The notes under the pieces are model-generated. The model saw only the letters and a list, made by a program, of their open reading frames with translations. It had not been told where the DNA came from and did no database searches. The position numbers and the translations under genes are program-made. Below are positions 1 to 7,932 of a stretch of 64,000 bases of DNA, one piece after another. Position 1 is the stretch's first letter; every line of letters begins with the position of its first letter. The stretch spans positions 86,799 to 150,798 of the forward strand of contig SEFA01000002.1 of the NCBI GenBank assembly GCA_004210455.1. The letters are read 5' to 3'. This DNA is from Rubrivivax sp. (GTDB lineage: Bacteria > Pseudomonadota > Gammaproteobacteria > Burkholderiales > Burkholderiaceae_C).

Positions 1-563
1 AAGGCCTTGGTCAGATGGGCCTGCGCCGGCACCAGACGGCCTTCGCGCGCCTCGCAGGCGCCCCAGGCCAGCAGCGTGCGCGACGGCGTGCGGTAGGTCG
101 GCAGGGCCAGGGCCGCGTCGAACTGCTGGTAGGCCTCGGCATAGCGCTGGCGCTGGCACAGGAACCAGCCGTAATTGTGCAGCGTGTCCCCGTTGTTGCG
201 ATCGCGCGCCAGTTGCTGCTTGAAGCCGTCCTCGGCCAGCCCGAATTCGCCCATCGCGGCGTAGATCAGGTTGCGCAGATGCATCGCCTCGGGCATGTCG
301 GGCTTGGCGGCCATCGCCAGCTTGACCTCGTCCAGCGCGGTCTCGTACTGGCCGCGCGCGAAGTAGCCGCTGGCGAGCTCGATCCGCACCTGCGCCCGAC
401 GGTCGTTGTCGGTCTTGTCGCTTTCGGTGCGCGGCTGCTGTTGCTGCCCGCCGCCCGCACATCCGGCCAGGGATCCGGCCAGGGCCGCGGCGACCAGCAG
501 CGCGACGGACAGGGTCCGGGCGGAACGACGCGGAAAGACGGAGCCGGGCAACGGAGCGGTCAT
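1..563 (-). CDS. pilW: Type IV pilus biogenesis/stability lipoprotein PilW (PilF), partial
   Basis: The 3' end lies beyond the left edge, so only about the first 187 residues are here. The N-terminus is a lipoprotein signal with lipobox SLAGC (Cys near residue 36), then a Gln-rich linker, then helical TPR repeats such as [20 protein letters not shown] and [18 protein letters not shown]. The family is an outer-membrane-attached TPR pilotin that helps assemble the PilQ secretin. The start ATG overlaps the rlmN stop as ATGA, so the two genes are translationally coupled; ndk-rlmN-pilW is the usual Burkholderiales order. The family call is firm; the missing end prevents a length check. Confidence 0.88.
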   Translation of the reverse strand, partial: MTAPLPGSVFPRRSARTLSVALLVAAALAGSLAGCAGGGQQQQPRTESDKTDNDRRAQVRIELASGYFARGQYETALDEVKLAMAAKPDMPEAMHLRNLIYAAMGEFGLAEDGFKQQLARDRNNGDTLHNYGWFLCQRQRYAEAYQQFDAALALPTYRTPSRTLLAWGACEAREGRLVPAQAHLTKA

Positions 564-1708
564 GGACGTGAGCCTGTGGGAGTGAGGGGAGCCGATGCCG
601 CGTCACGCTGTACCACCACGGGCGCGCGCACCATGCGCAGATGGACCCGCGTCCGGTCCTGCACCTCGCCGGCCAGTTGGCCGCAGGCGGCGTCGATGTC
701 GTCGCCACGCGTCTTGCGCACGGTCGTCACGATGCCGGCCTGGATGAGCAGGTCGGCGAAAGCCTTCACGCGCTCGTTCGTGCTGCGCTTGAGGCCCGAC
801 GCGGGGAAGGGATTGAACGGGATCAGGTTGATCTTGCAGGGCACCTTGCCCTTGAGCAGCGCGATCAGCTCGCGGGCCTGCTCCGGCGAATCGTTCACCT
901 CCTGCAGCATGCAGTACTCGAAGGTGATGAAGTCGCGGGGCGCCCTGTCCAGGTAGGCGTTGCAGCTCGCCAGCAGTTCCGCGATCGGGTACTTGCGGTT
1001 GAGCGGCACCAGCTGGTCACGCAGCGGGTCGGTGGGCGCGTGCAGCGACACGGCCAGCGCCACCGGCACATCCTCGCGCAGGCGGTCGATCATCGGGACC
1101 ACGCCCGAAGTCGACACCGTCACGCGGCGTCGCGACAGGCCGTAGCCATGGTCGTCCAGCATCATGCGCAGGGCCGGGACCAGCGCGCCGTAGTTCTGCA
1201 GCGGCTCGCCCATGCCCATCATCACGACGTTGGAGATGATCCGTTCGTCCTTGCCCAGGCGCTGGCGCAGCGAATGCTCGGCGTACCAGAGCTGGGCGAC
1301 GATCTCCCAGGTCTCGAGGTTGCGGCTGAAGCCTTGATGGCCGGTCGAGCAGAAGCGGCAGCCCACGGCGCAGCCGGCCTGGCTGGAGATGCACAGCGTG
1401 GCCCGGTCGTCCTCGGGGATGTAGACCGCCTCGACGGCGTTGCCCTGGCCGACGTCGAACAACCACTTGATGGTGCCGTCGGCCGAGACATGTTCGGAGA
1501 TCACCGGCAGTGCGGTGATGTGGGCGCGCCCGGCCAGCTTGTCGCGCAGCGACTTGGCCAGGTCGGACATCTGGGTGAAGTCCGACGCGCCCTTCTGATG
1601 GATCCAGCGGAACAGCTGGGTCGCGCGGAAGCGCTTCTCCCCCAGCTGCTCGCAGTACGCGGCCAGGCCTTGCAGATCGAATCCGAGCAGGTTGACCGTG
1701 TCCATCAT
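560..1708 (-). CDS. rlmN: 23S rRNA (adenine2503-C2)-methyltransferase RlmN
   Basis: 382 residues, normal for the family. It is a radical SAM enzyme that methylates C2 of A2503 in 23S rRNA and A37 of some tRNAs. The 4Fe-4S cluster motif CxxxCxxC is at C113, C117 and C120 ([11 protein letters not shown]). A second conserved cysteine, which in this family forms the methylated/covalent intermediate, lies near the C-terminus in [12 protein letters not shown]. The protein starts with two Met codons, so the true start may be one codon later. It sits 57 bp after ndk and overlaps pilW by 4 bp. Confidence 0.96.
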   Translation of the reverse strand: MMDTVNLLGFDLQGLAAYCEQLGEKRFRATQLFRWIHQKGASDFTQMSDLAKSLRDKLAGRAHITALPVISEHVSADGTIKWLFDVGQGNAVEAVYIPEDDRATLCISSQAGCAVGCRFCSTGHQGFSRNLETWEIVAQLWYAEHSLRQRLGKDERIISNVVMMGMGEPLQNYGALVPALRMMLDDHGYGLSRRRVTVSTSGVVPMIDRLREDVPVALAVSLHAPTDPLRDQLVPLNRKYPIAELLASCNAYLDRAPRDFITFEYCMLQEVNDSPEQARELIALLKGKVPCKINLIPFNPFPASGLKRSTNERVKAFADLLIQAGIVTTVRKTRGDDIDAACGQLAGEVQDRTRVHLRMVRAPVVVQRDAASAPLTPTGSRP

Positions 1709-1765
1709 GCGTTCCTCGTTGCCACTCAGGGCCTCATGGCCCGGAGGTCAGAGGCCTTGCCCGTT

Positions 1766-2191
1766 TCAGCGGGCGTTGATTTCCAGACCGGAGAAGAAGA
1801 AGGCCACTTCCACGGCGGCCGTCTCGGCGGCGTCCGAGCCGTGCACGGCGTTCGCGTCGATGCTGTCGGCGAAGTCGGCGCGGATGGTGCCCTTCTCGGC
1901 CTTCTTCGGATCGGTCGCGCCCATCAGGTCACGGTTCTTCAGGATGGCGCCTTCGCCTTCCAGCACCTGGATCTGCACCGGGCCGGAGATCATGAAGGTC
2001 ACCAGGTCGTTGAAGAACGGGCGGGCCTTGTGCACGGCGTAGAACGCTTCGGCTTCGGCGCGCGACAGCTGCTTCTGCTTGGAGGCGATGATCTTCAGGC
2101 CGGCGCCTTCGAAGCGGGTGTAGATCTGGCCGATGACGTTCTTGGCCACGGCATCGGGCTTGATGATGGAGAGGGTGCGTTCGATGGCCAT
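1766..2191 (-). CDS. ndk: Nucleoside diphosphate kinase
   Basis: 141 residues, the usual bacterial Ndk length. It transfers the gamma phosphate of ATP to NDPs through a phosphohistidine; the catalytic His is H117 in NAVHGSD, and the N-terminal [12 protein letters not shown] block is typical. I chose the ATG at 2191 over an in-frame start 25 codons upstream because the protein then begins MAIERT, as homologues do, and a GGAAAAAGAC ribosome site lies just before it. The gene heads the ndk-rlmN-pilW run, with a promoter candidate 40-70 bp upstream. Confidence 0.97.
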   Translation of the reverse strand: MAIERTLSIIKPDAVAKNVIGQIYTRFEGAGLKIIASKQKQLSRAEAEAFYAVHKARPFFNDLVTFMISGPVQIQVLEGEGAILKNRDLMGATDPKKAEKGTIRADFADSIDANAVHGSDAAETAAVEVAFFFSGLEINAR

Positions 2192-2231
2192 GTCTTTTTC
2201 CTTGAAAATCTTGGGCTTGGCAAAGCCCGGG

Positions 2232-2259
2232 ATTGTAATGCGTGAAGTCAAGCCCCCAA
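2232..2259 (-). promoter_or_regulatory. Candidate sigma70 promoter for ndk
   Basis: On the minus strand TTGGGG (2254-2259) is followed after 16 bp by TACAAT (2232-2237). The -10 is good and the -35 poor. It lies about 40 bp before the ndk start and downstream of the rluB terminator, where a promoter is expected. Confidence 0.45.
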
Positions 2260-2295
2260 GTGACATCCCGTTATCAGCGGCCTGTCACCGAAAGG

Positions 2296-2320
2296 CAAAA
2301 AGCCGGGATGGAACCCGGCC
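2296..2320 (-). terminator. Rho-independent terminator of rluB
   Basis: Read on the minus strand, GCCGGGT and CCCGGC form a stem (2302-2319) followed by a run of five T (2297-2301). It lies 50 bp past the rluB stop and separates rluB from ndk. Confidence 0.8.
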
Positions 2321-2369
2321 GGTCCGCCCCGCTCCGCCGGGCTGGCGGGAACGGAGCACTGACACATGA

Positions 2370-4556
2370 TCAGCGGCGACCGCGGCCACCGCCACCGCCG
2401 CCACCATGCCCGCCACCGCCGCCGCCACCGCGACGTCCGCCGCCCCGGTTGTTGCTGCGGTTGATGAAGGCATCGGCGCCGATGTAGCCCATCGAGGTCT
2501 TCATCGGATCCGGCTGGTGTTCGCCACCCGGACCACGCTTGTTGCCCTGGTTCGGGTTATGGCCGGAATCGCTGCCGCCCTTCCCGAAGCCCTGCGGAAT
2601 GCGCTTGCTGCCGGTCGCGAAGCGGCGGTCGAAGGTCTGCTCCAACGGGTTGATGTGCTTCGGGATGAAGTCGTCATCGTCCTCGTCGCGGGGCCGGCGA
2701 TCGCGCTCGCGTTCCTGCTGCTGTTGCGGCGGACGCTGCTGATTCTGCTGCGCACGCTGCTCGTTGTTCCGTTGCGGGCGGTCCTGGCGGTCGCCGCGCT
2801 GGTCGTTGCGTTGATCGCCACGATGGCCCCGGGGCTCGCCGCGATCGCCGCGATCGCCCCGCTGCTCTCCGCGTTGCTCGTTGCGCGGCTCCGGCCGGCT
2901 CGGACGCGGACCGTCGCTGTTGCCGCGGCGACGCTTGTCGCCCCGGTCGTTGCGATCGTTCTGGCGCGGCGGGCGCGGCTCGTTGCCGGCCAGCTGGCGG
3001 ATGATGCGCACGTCGGCGTCGCCGAGCTCGATGTACACGCCGCGGCGCAGGCCGCGCGGCAGCACGACGGTGCCGTAGCGGATGCGGATCAGGCGGCTGA
3101 CGGCCAGGCCGACGGTCTCGAACAGCTTGCGGACTTCGCGGTTGCGGCCTTCGGTGATGACGACGCGGTACCAGCGGTTCACGCCTTCCCCGCCGCCGTC
3201 CTCGATGCTCTTGAAGCTCGCCTGCTGGCCGTCGACGTCGACGCCGGTCAGCAGCTTTTCCTTCTGTTCCTTGCTCAGCGAGCCCAGCACGCGGACCGCG
3301 TACTCGCGCTCGACGCCGAAGCGCGGATGCATCAGCAGATTGGCCAGTTCACCGGAATTGGTGAACAACAGCAAGCCTTCAGTGTTCAGGTCCAGACGAC
3401 CGACCGACTGCCACTTGCCCTGCGGCAGGCGCGGCAGGCCGCGGAAGACGGTGGGACGGCCTTCGGGGTCGTTGAAGGTCACGACCTCGCCGACGGGCTT
3501 GTGGTACGCCAGGATCCGCGGCGCCACCGGGGCGATGCGGACCTTGATCGGCTTGCCGGCCACGGCGACTCGGTCGCCGTAGGAGATGCGCTGACCGACG
3601 TGGGCGACCTCGTCGTTCACCGTGATCTGGCCCTTGGCGATCATGTCCTCGATGTCACGGCGCGAGCCGACGCCGGCCTGCGCCAGCACCTTCTGCAGCT
3701 TGGGCGCGTCGGCATCGGGGGCGAGCACGCGCTTGGCGGGCTGATCGGCGGCTTCGGACCCCTCGTCGGACGAGGCCTCGACATCGGCGCTTTCGTCGGA
3801 CGCGGCGGGCGCGTCGACGTCATCCTCGGCGTCGGCATCGAAGGCACCAGACACCAACGCATCGAAGCGCGCCTGCGCCTCGGCCTGGAGCTGGGCGCTG
3901 TCGGCCTGCGACGGCGCGGCATCGGCGCCTTCGCCGGCGTCCGACACCTGACGCTGCGCCTGGGCCGGTTGACCGTCAGCCGATTCGCGGTCACGGTCGC
4001 GACCCCGGCGGCGGCGGTTGCGTCCGCGACCTTCGCGTTCGCCGCTGAGGTCGCCTTCGGCGCCCTCGACGCCGTCACCGACCACGGGGCCAGCTTCACG
4101 CGATTCACGCGATTCACGCGGCTCGGACGCGACCAGCTCGCCGACCGCTCCGGCCACCGCCGACACCGGCGCGGGCGAGACCTCGACGGTCGCGACCGGC
4201 ACGTGGATCGTGGGGCGTTCGGATGGCGCCGGGGCGGCGTCCGCCTCGGCGACGGCTTCAGCAGCCTCGGCGACCTTCTTCGTCGTGCGGCGCTTGGGCT
4301 TGGGCGTTTCCGCCTCCTCGGCGACAGGGGCCGCGGCCGGCACGTCCACCTGCACTGCAGCAGGCGCTTCGGCGGCCGCCGTCTTGCGACGTGCGCGCGG
4401 CTTGGGCGCCTCCTCGGCCGCCGGCGCGGCGACCGGGTCGGACGCCTCCACCGGCGCCGCGGCAGCCTTGCGGGTGCGCTTGGGTTTCGCGGGCGCGTCG
4501 GCCGGGTCGGTCGTCAGCGTCTCGGGCTTGGAATCGTCGATATCGTTGGAATTCAT
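2370..4556 (-). CDS. rluB: 23S rRNA pseudouridine synthase RluB with long disordered tails
   Basis: 728 residues against roughly 300 for the E. coli enzyme. The core, about residues 285-520, has an S4 RNA-binding domain (KLQKVLAQAGVGSRRDIEDM) and the RsuA/RluB catalytic motif VGRLDLNTEGLL near residue 385, whose Asp is the catalytic nucleophile. RluB makes pseudouridine 2605 in 23S rRNA. The first ~285 residues are low-complexity: Lys/Arg/Ala/Pro-rich, then a basic RGRNRRRRGRDRDR patch, then an acidic D/E-rich part. The last ~200 residues are Arg/Gly/Asn/Gln-rich with RGDRGDRG repeats and end in a poly-Gly/Arg stretch. Such tails suggest extra RNA binding; that is inference. It follows scpB by 50 bp and is probably cotranscribed with it. 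Confidence 0.93.
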   Translation of the reverse strand: MNSNDIDDSKPETLTTDPADAPAKPKRTRKAAAAPVEASDPVAAPAAEEAPKPRARRKTAAAEAPAAVQVDVPAAAPVAEEAETPKPKRRTTKKVAEAAEAVAEADAAPAPSERPTIHVPVATVEVSPAPVSAVAGAVGELVASEPRESRESREAGPVVGDGVEGAEGDLSGEREGRGRNRRRRGRDRDRESADGQPAQAQRQVSDAGEGADAAPSQADSAQLQAEAQARFDALVSGAFDADAEDDVDAPAASDESADVEASSDEGSEAADQPAKRVLAPDADAPKLQKVLAQAGVGSRRDIEDMIAKGQITVNDEVAHVGQRISYGDRVAVAGKPIKVRIAPVAPRILAYHKPVGEVVTFNDPEGRPTVFRGLPRLPQGKWQSVGRLDLNTEGLLLFTNSGELANLLMHPRFGVEREYAVRVLGSLSKEQKEKLLTGVDVDGQQASFKSIEDGGGEGVNRWYRVVITEGRNREVRKLFETVGLAVSRLIRIRYGTVVLPRGLRRGVYIELGDADVRIIRQLAGNEPRPPRQNDRNDRGDKRRRGNSDGPRPSRPEPRNEQRGEQRGDRGDRGEPRGHRGDQRNDQRGDRQDRPQRNNEQRAQQNQQRPPQQQQERERDRRPRDEDDDDFIPKHINPLEQTFDRRFATGSKRIPQGFGKGGSDSGHNPNQGNKRGPGGEHQPDPMKTSMGYIGADAFINRSNNRGGGRRGGGGGGGHGGGGGGGRGRR
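4095..4121. repeat. 9-bp tandem repeat x3 inside rluB
   Basis: The unit ttcacgcga occurs three times, the last ending in g. On the coding strand it encodes repeated Ser-Arg-Glu triplets in the disordered N-terminal part of RluB. Copy-number change would keep the reading frame. Confidence 0.85.
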
Positions 4557-4606
4557 GTGTCGGCTTGCACCTTGTCAGCGGTGGACACGGCCCCTTCCCG
4601 GGGCGC

Positions 4607-5434
4607 TCAAGTGGGCTCGGGGTTGACGGCCCCAGCCTGTGGTTCTTCACCCGGTTCGCGCGTGGCGACCGGCTTGGAGTCGTCTTCAGTGGCGGCGTCC
4701 GAAGATTCGGGCGCCACCGGGTTCGTTTCAGCAGTCTCGGCCGTTTCTGCCGCCTCCACCGTCTCCGCGACTTCCGCCGTGTCAGCCGCTTGCGCCGCCT
4801 CGACGGTTTCCGCAGCTTCCACGGCCTGTGCCGGTTCGGCCGGCTCGATCTCGACCACCACGTCGCCGGGCGGCTCCTCGAGGAGCGAGGCCTGCAGCGC
4901 CCCGGCGATGGGCGTCGGGTCGCCGCCCTGGATCAGGGCCGGCAGCTGCTCCAGCGAATGCAGTCCCAGATCGTCCAGGAAATGCTTCGTCGTCGCATAC
5001 AGCGCCGGTCGGCCAGGCGCCTCGCGGTGCCCGATGACCTCGATCCAGTCGCGGTCCTCGAGCTGCTTGATGATGGGCGTGGCCACCACCACGCCGCGGA
5101 TGTCCTCGATGTCGCCCCGGGTCACCGGTTGACGGTAGGCGATGATCGCCAGCGTCTCCAGCACCGCCCGCGAATACTTGGGCGGCTTCTCCGGATGCAG
5201 CCGGTCCAGATGCTCGCGCATCTCAGGCCGGCTCTGGAAGCGCCAGCCGGAGGACAAGGCCACCAGTTCGACGCCCCGCCCTTCCCATTCGCGCAGCAGC
5301 TCATCGAGCAGCGACCGCACGCTGTCGCCGTTGAGCTCGTCCGCGAACAGCGAGCGCATGTCACGCAGCGTCAGCGGCGCCTGCGCACACAGCAGCGCCG
5401 TTTCCAGGACCCGTTTGGCCTCCTGCGTATTCAT
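4607..5434 (-). CDS. scpB: Segregation and condensation protein ScpB
   Basis: 275 residues. The N-terminal ~190 residues form the two winged-helix domains of ScpB, for example [16 protein letters not shown] and [19 protein letters not shown]. With ScpA it makes the kleisin subcomplex of the Smc condensin that organises the chromosome. The C-terminal ~85 residues are an acidic Ala/Thr/Glu/Val repeat tail ([15 protein letters not shown]), absent from minimal ScpB. It is followed on the same strand by rluB, a common bacterial pairing. scpA is not in the window. Confidence 0.93.
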   Translation of the reverse strand: MNTQEAKRVLETALLCAQAPLTLRDMRSLFADELNGDSVRSLLDELLREWEGRGVELVALSSGWRFQSRPEMREHLDRLHPEKPPKYSRAVLETLAIIAYRQPVTRGDIEDIRGVVVATPIIKQLEDRDWIEVIGHREAPGRPALYATTKHFLDDLGLHSLEQLPALIQGGDPTPIAGALQASLLEEPPGDVVVEIEPAEPAQAVEAAETVEAAQAADTAEVAETVEAAETAETAETNPVAPESSDAATEDDSKPVATREPGEEPQAGAVNPEPT

Positions 5435-5758
5435 CGGATCAGCATGCGCTCAGCATGGGCTCAGTTCATGTCGCCGGCCTCAGGACCGGTCAAATCGGTG
5501 TGTGTCGCCATCTTGGGCGTCGACGACGGCCATGGGCCGCGCCGGACGGGTTCGATCTGCTTGCTTGGGAGCTCCGCGCTCCAACAACGGCCGCCGCTCA
5601 GTGGGTGGATCCGGCCGGTCAGTGGGGCGCCGCGTCGGTGCGCGGCCTGCGCTGCGAACGGGGTCGACTGCCAGCCCGTCGCCGCCTTGCGCACGTTCTT
5701 CACGTGGGTGTCAGCGCAAGGAATGGGAAGCATTGTAGCGCGACCGCGCGGACTGCTC
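5435..5758. other. 324-bp gap between scpB and rluD, no convincing gene
   Basis: Only open frames without recognisable domains cross this gap. It contains an imperfect hairpin (ttgggagc / gctccaa near 5567-5588). No T-run terminator is evident for rluD, and I could not pick a promoter for scpB. It may be a decayed gene or a dispersed intergenic repeat; the sequence alone does not decide. Confidence 0.4.
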
Positions 5759-6865
5759 TCAGAACACCGGATCGGGCAAACCCGCGACGCGCCAACCGGA
5801 CGCCAGGTCCCCGGGCAACGGGGCCTCGAAGCGCAAGGCCTCGCCGGTGATCGGGTGCGCGAAACCGAGCCGCGCCGCATGCAGCGCCTGGCGCGGCACG
5901 CCCAGCGCCTCGGCCCCGCCGTAGAGCGCGTCGGACACCAGCGCGTGCCCGCGGTGCGCGGCATGCACGCGGATCTGGTGCGTGCGGCCCGAGTGCAGCA
6001 CGCAGTGCAGCGAGGACACGGTCCGGCCCAGGCCGCGCGCATCCTGCCACTCGCCTTCGGCCAGCTTGAAGAAGTCGGTGCGCGCCGGCTTGCCGCCGCC
6101 GACCACCGCCATCCGCGTGCGCGACTGCGGATCGCGACCGATGGGCGCGTCGACGGTCCACTCGTCGGGCGTGCGGCCGTGCACCAGCGCGAGGTACTCG
6201 CGATGCACCTCGCGCGCCGCGATCATCCGGACCAGGGCGGTCACCGCCGCCAGCGTCTTTCCGACCACCATCAAGCCCGAGGTGTCCTTGTCCAGCCGAT
6301 GCACGATGCCCGCGCGGGGCAGCGTCGCCGCCCTGGCATGGTGGGCCAGCAGCCCGTTCATCAGGGTGCCGGACCAGTTGCCCGCCGCCGGATGGACGAC
6401 CAGGCCGGCCGGCTTGTCCACGACGAGCAGATGCTGGTCCTCGAAGACGATGTCGAGCGCGAGCGGCTCTGGCCGGAAGGCCAGCGCCTCCTCGGTCGGA
6501 ACCAGGTCGACGACCAGCACCTGCCCGAGCCGGGGCTTGCGCGACGCATGGGTGACGCGCTGCCCGTCGAGGGTGACGCAGCCGCGCTCGATGAGCCCCT
6601 GCAGATGGCTGCGGGAGAACTCCGGCGCCAGTTGCACCAGCCACTTGTCCAGACGCAGCGCCAGCTCGTCGGGGCCGGCCTCGGCGCTGCGGCGCTCGGG
6701 GGCGTCGGCGCCGACGTCCTGGGCGTCGTCCACGCCTTCGGGGAGCCCTCCGAGCGCAGCGGCGCCCTCGGGCCGTCCGCCGGGCTTCTCCCCCGGTTTC
6801 TCACCCGGTTTCTCCCCCGGGTAAAGCCCGTTCCCTGCCGCCGGGTCGTGACCGACCTGAACCAT
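5759..6865 (-). CDS. rluD: RluA-family 23S rRNA pseudouridine synthase (RluD)
   Basis: 368 residues. RluD makes pseudouridines 1911, 1915 and 1917 in helix 69 of 23S rRNA. An S4 domain spans about residues 68-115 (LRLDKWLVQLAPEFSRSHLQ), and the catalytic motif HRLDKDTSGL is at 189-198 with D192 as the expected nucleophile. The first ~65 residues are an unusual Gly/Pro/Glu extension containing GEKP repeats, encoded by a 12-bp tandem repeat. It is divergent from bamD, and the bamD -10 box overlaps its start codon. rluD next to bamD is common in proteobacteria; the usual pgeF neighbour is not seen downstream. Confidence 0.92.
   Translation of the reverse strand: MVQVGHDPAAGNGLYPGEKPGEKPGEKPGGRPEGAAALGGLPEGVDDAQDVGADAPERRSAEAGPDELALRLDKWLVQLAPEFSRSHLQGLIERGCVTLDGQRVTHASRKPRLGQVLVVDLVPTEEALAFRPEPLALDIVFEDQHLLVVDKPAGLVVHPAAGNWSGTLMNGLLAHHARAATLPRAGIVHRLDKDTSGLMVVGKTLAAVTALVRMIAAREVHREYLALVHGRTPDEWTVDAPIGRDPQSRTRMAVVGGGKPARTDFFKLAEGEWQDARGLGRTVSSLHCVLHSGRTHQIRVHAAHRGHALVSDALYGGAEALGVPRQALHAARLGFAHPITGEALRFEAPLPGDLASGWRVAGLPDPVF
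6785..6820. repeat. 12-bp tandem repeat x3 in the 5' end of rluD
   Basis: Three near-identical units of type ttctcccccggt lie end to end. On the minus strand they encode the GEKP repeats at RluD residues 17-28. The unit is a multiple of three, so expansion or loss stays in frame. Confidence 0.85.
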
Positions 6866-6870
6866 ATAAT
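6865..6870 (+). promoter_or_regulatory. bamD: -10 box TATAAT for bamD
   Basis: A perfect TATAAT lies 18 bp before the upstream bamD ATG and overlaps the start codon of divergent rluD. No good -35 is seen at 16-18 bp. If used, transcription would start near 6877 and leave a very short leader for a start at 6888. Confidence 0.5.
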
Positions 6871-6887
6871 CGCCGCTCCAATTTCAG

Positions 6888-7790
6888 ATGAGGGCCGCCG
6901 TGGCGCGCGCCCTGTGGACCATGATCGAGACTCGGGTGTTGCGCCGCCGGACTGCGGATTCTTCTGAAGTATCCGGCTCCTGGCGCGCCGCGTGGCGCAG
7001 CGTGGCGATGACCGCCGCGACCGCTGCCGTGCTGGGGCTGGCCGCCTGTTCGTCGGCCCCCAAGGAGGACCCGAATTCCCAGGCCAACCTGGAGAAATTG
7101 TACGCAGAGGCCAAGGAGGACATGCTCTCCGGCTCCTACGACCGGGCGATCAAGACGCTGGAACGCATCGAAGGCCGCGCGGCGGGCACCACGTTGGGCC
7201 AGCAGGCGCAGCTGGACCTGGCCTGGGCGAACTACAAGAGCGGCGAGCGCGTGCAGGCCGTGACGGTGCTGGACCGCTTCATCAAGCTCAACCCGTCGAG
7301 CCCGGCGCTGGACTACGCGCTGTACATGAAGGGCCTGGTCAACTTCAACGACGACCTCGGCCTGTTCGGCCGCATCGCCCGGCAGGACATCAGCGAGCGC
7401 GACCAGCAGGCTGCCCGCGACTCGATGCAGGCGTTCAAGCAGCTGGTCGAGCAGTTCCCGGAATCGAAGTATGCCGAGGACGGTCGCATCCGCATCGACT
7501 ACATCACCAACAGCCTCGCGGCCTACGAGGTGCATGTGGCGCGGTATTACTACAACCGCGGCGCCTACCTGGCGGCGGCGAATCGTGGCCAGGCCGCGCT
7601 GATGGAGTTCCAGAATGCCCCGGCGCTGGAAGAGGCGCTGTTCCTGATGGTGCAGAGCTACGACAAGCTCGGCCTGGAACAGCTGCGCGACGACAGCCGC
7701 CGCGTGTTGCAGTCGAGCTTCCCTGACAGCTATTACCTGACGACTGGAAAAGCCAAGCCCAAAGAAAAATCCTGGTGGGTCATCTGGTGA
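6888..7790 (+). CDS. bamD: Outer membrane protein assembly lipoprotein BamD
   Basis: 300 residues from the ATG at 6888. BamD is the essential TPR lipoprotein of the BAM complex that inserts beta-barrel proteins into the outer membrane. The lipobox is GLAAC with the acylated Cys at residue 54, followed by TPR units such as EAKEDMLSGSYDRAIKTLE and LDLAWANYKSGERVQAV; the C-terminal HVARYYYNRGAYLAAANR is typical. The signal would sit far from the N-terminus if 6888 is right; an internal ATG at 7008 (MTAATAAVLGLAAC) would give a more normal signal peptide, so the start is uncertain. A stop-abutting repeat and a terminator follow. Confidence 0.92.
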   Translation: MRAAVARALWTMIETRVLRRRTADSSEVSGSWRAAWRSVAMTAATAAVLGLAACSSAPKEDPNSQANLEKLYAEAKEDMLSGSYDRAIKTLERIEGRAAGTTLGQQAQLDLAWANYKSGERVQAVTVLDRFIKLNPSSPALDYALYMKGLVNFNDDLGLFGRIARQDISERDQQAARDSMQAFKQLVEQFPESKYAEDGRIRIDYITNSLAAYEVHVARYYYNRGAYLAAANRGQAALMEFQNAPALEEALFLMVQSYDKLGLEQLRDDSRRVLQSSFPDSYYLTTGKAKPKEKSWWVIW

Positions 7791-7877
7791 GCTGAAGCTC
7801 GCCATACGTCGTTGCTCGGGACCTTGCATAGCGCTGCTATGCGGCGGCCCCTCGCGCCTAGTCTGGCAAGCTTCAGC
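7791..7877 (+). repeat. Stop-abutting palindromic repeat, copy 1
   Basis: The element begins on the base after the bamD stop. Outer arms GCTGAAGCTCGCCA (7791-7804) and TGGCAAGCTTCAGC (7864-7877) pair with one mismatch. Inside are the core CGTCGTTGC, the hairpin GCATAGCGCTGCTATGC and the core CGCGCCTAG. The same cores, in the same order and orientation to the gene, occur after odhB at 14705-14830. It looks like a REP/BIME-type dispersed intergenic element. Confidence 0.75.
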
Positions 7878-7907
7878 CCACCAGATCCAGCGCCCGATAA
7901 GGAATTC

Positions 7908-7932
7908 AGCCCGCTCTTGAGCGGGCTTTTTC
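7908..7932 (+). terminator. Rho-independent terminator of bamD
   Basis: Perfect stem AGCCCGCTC / GAGCGGGCT with a short loop, followed by TTTTT, immediately before the convergent dinG stop. Confidence 0.9.
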
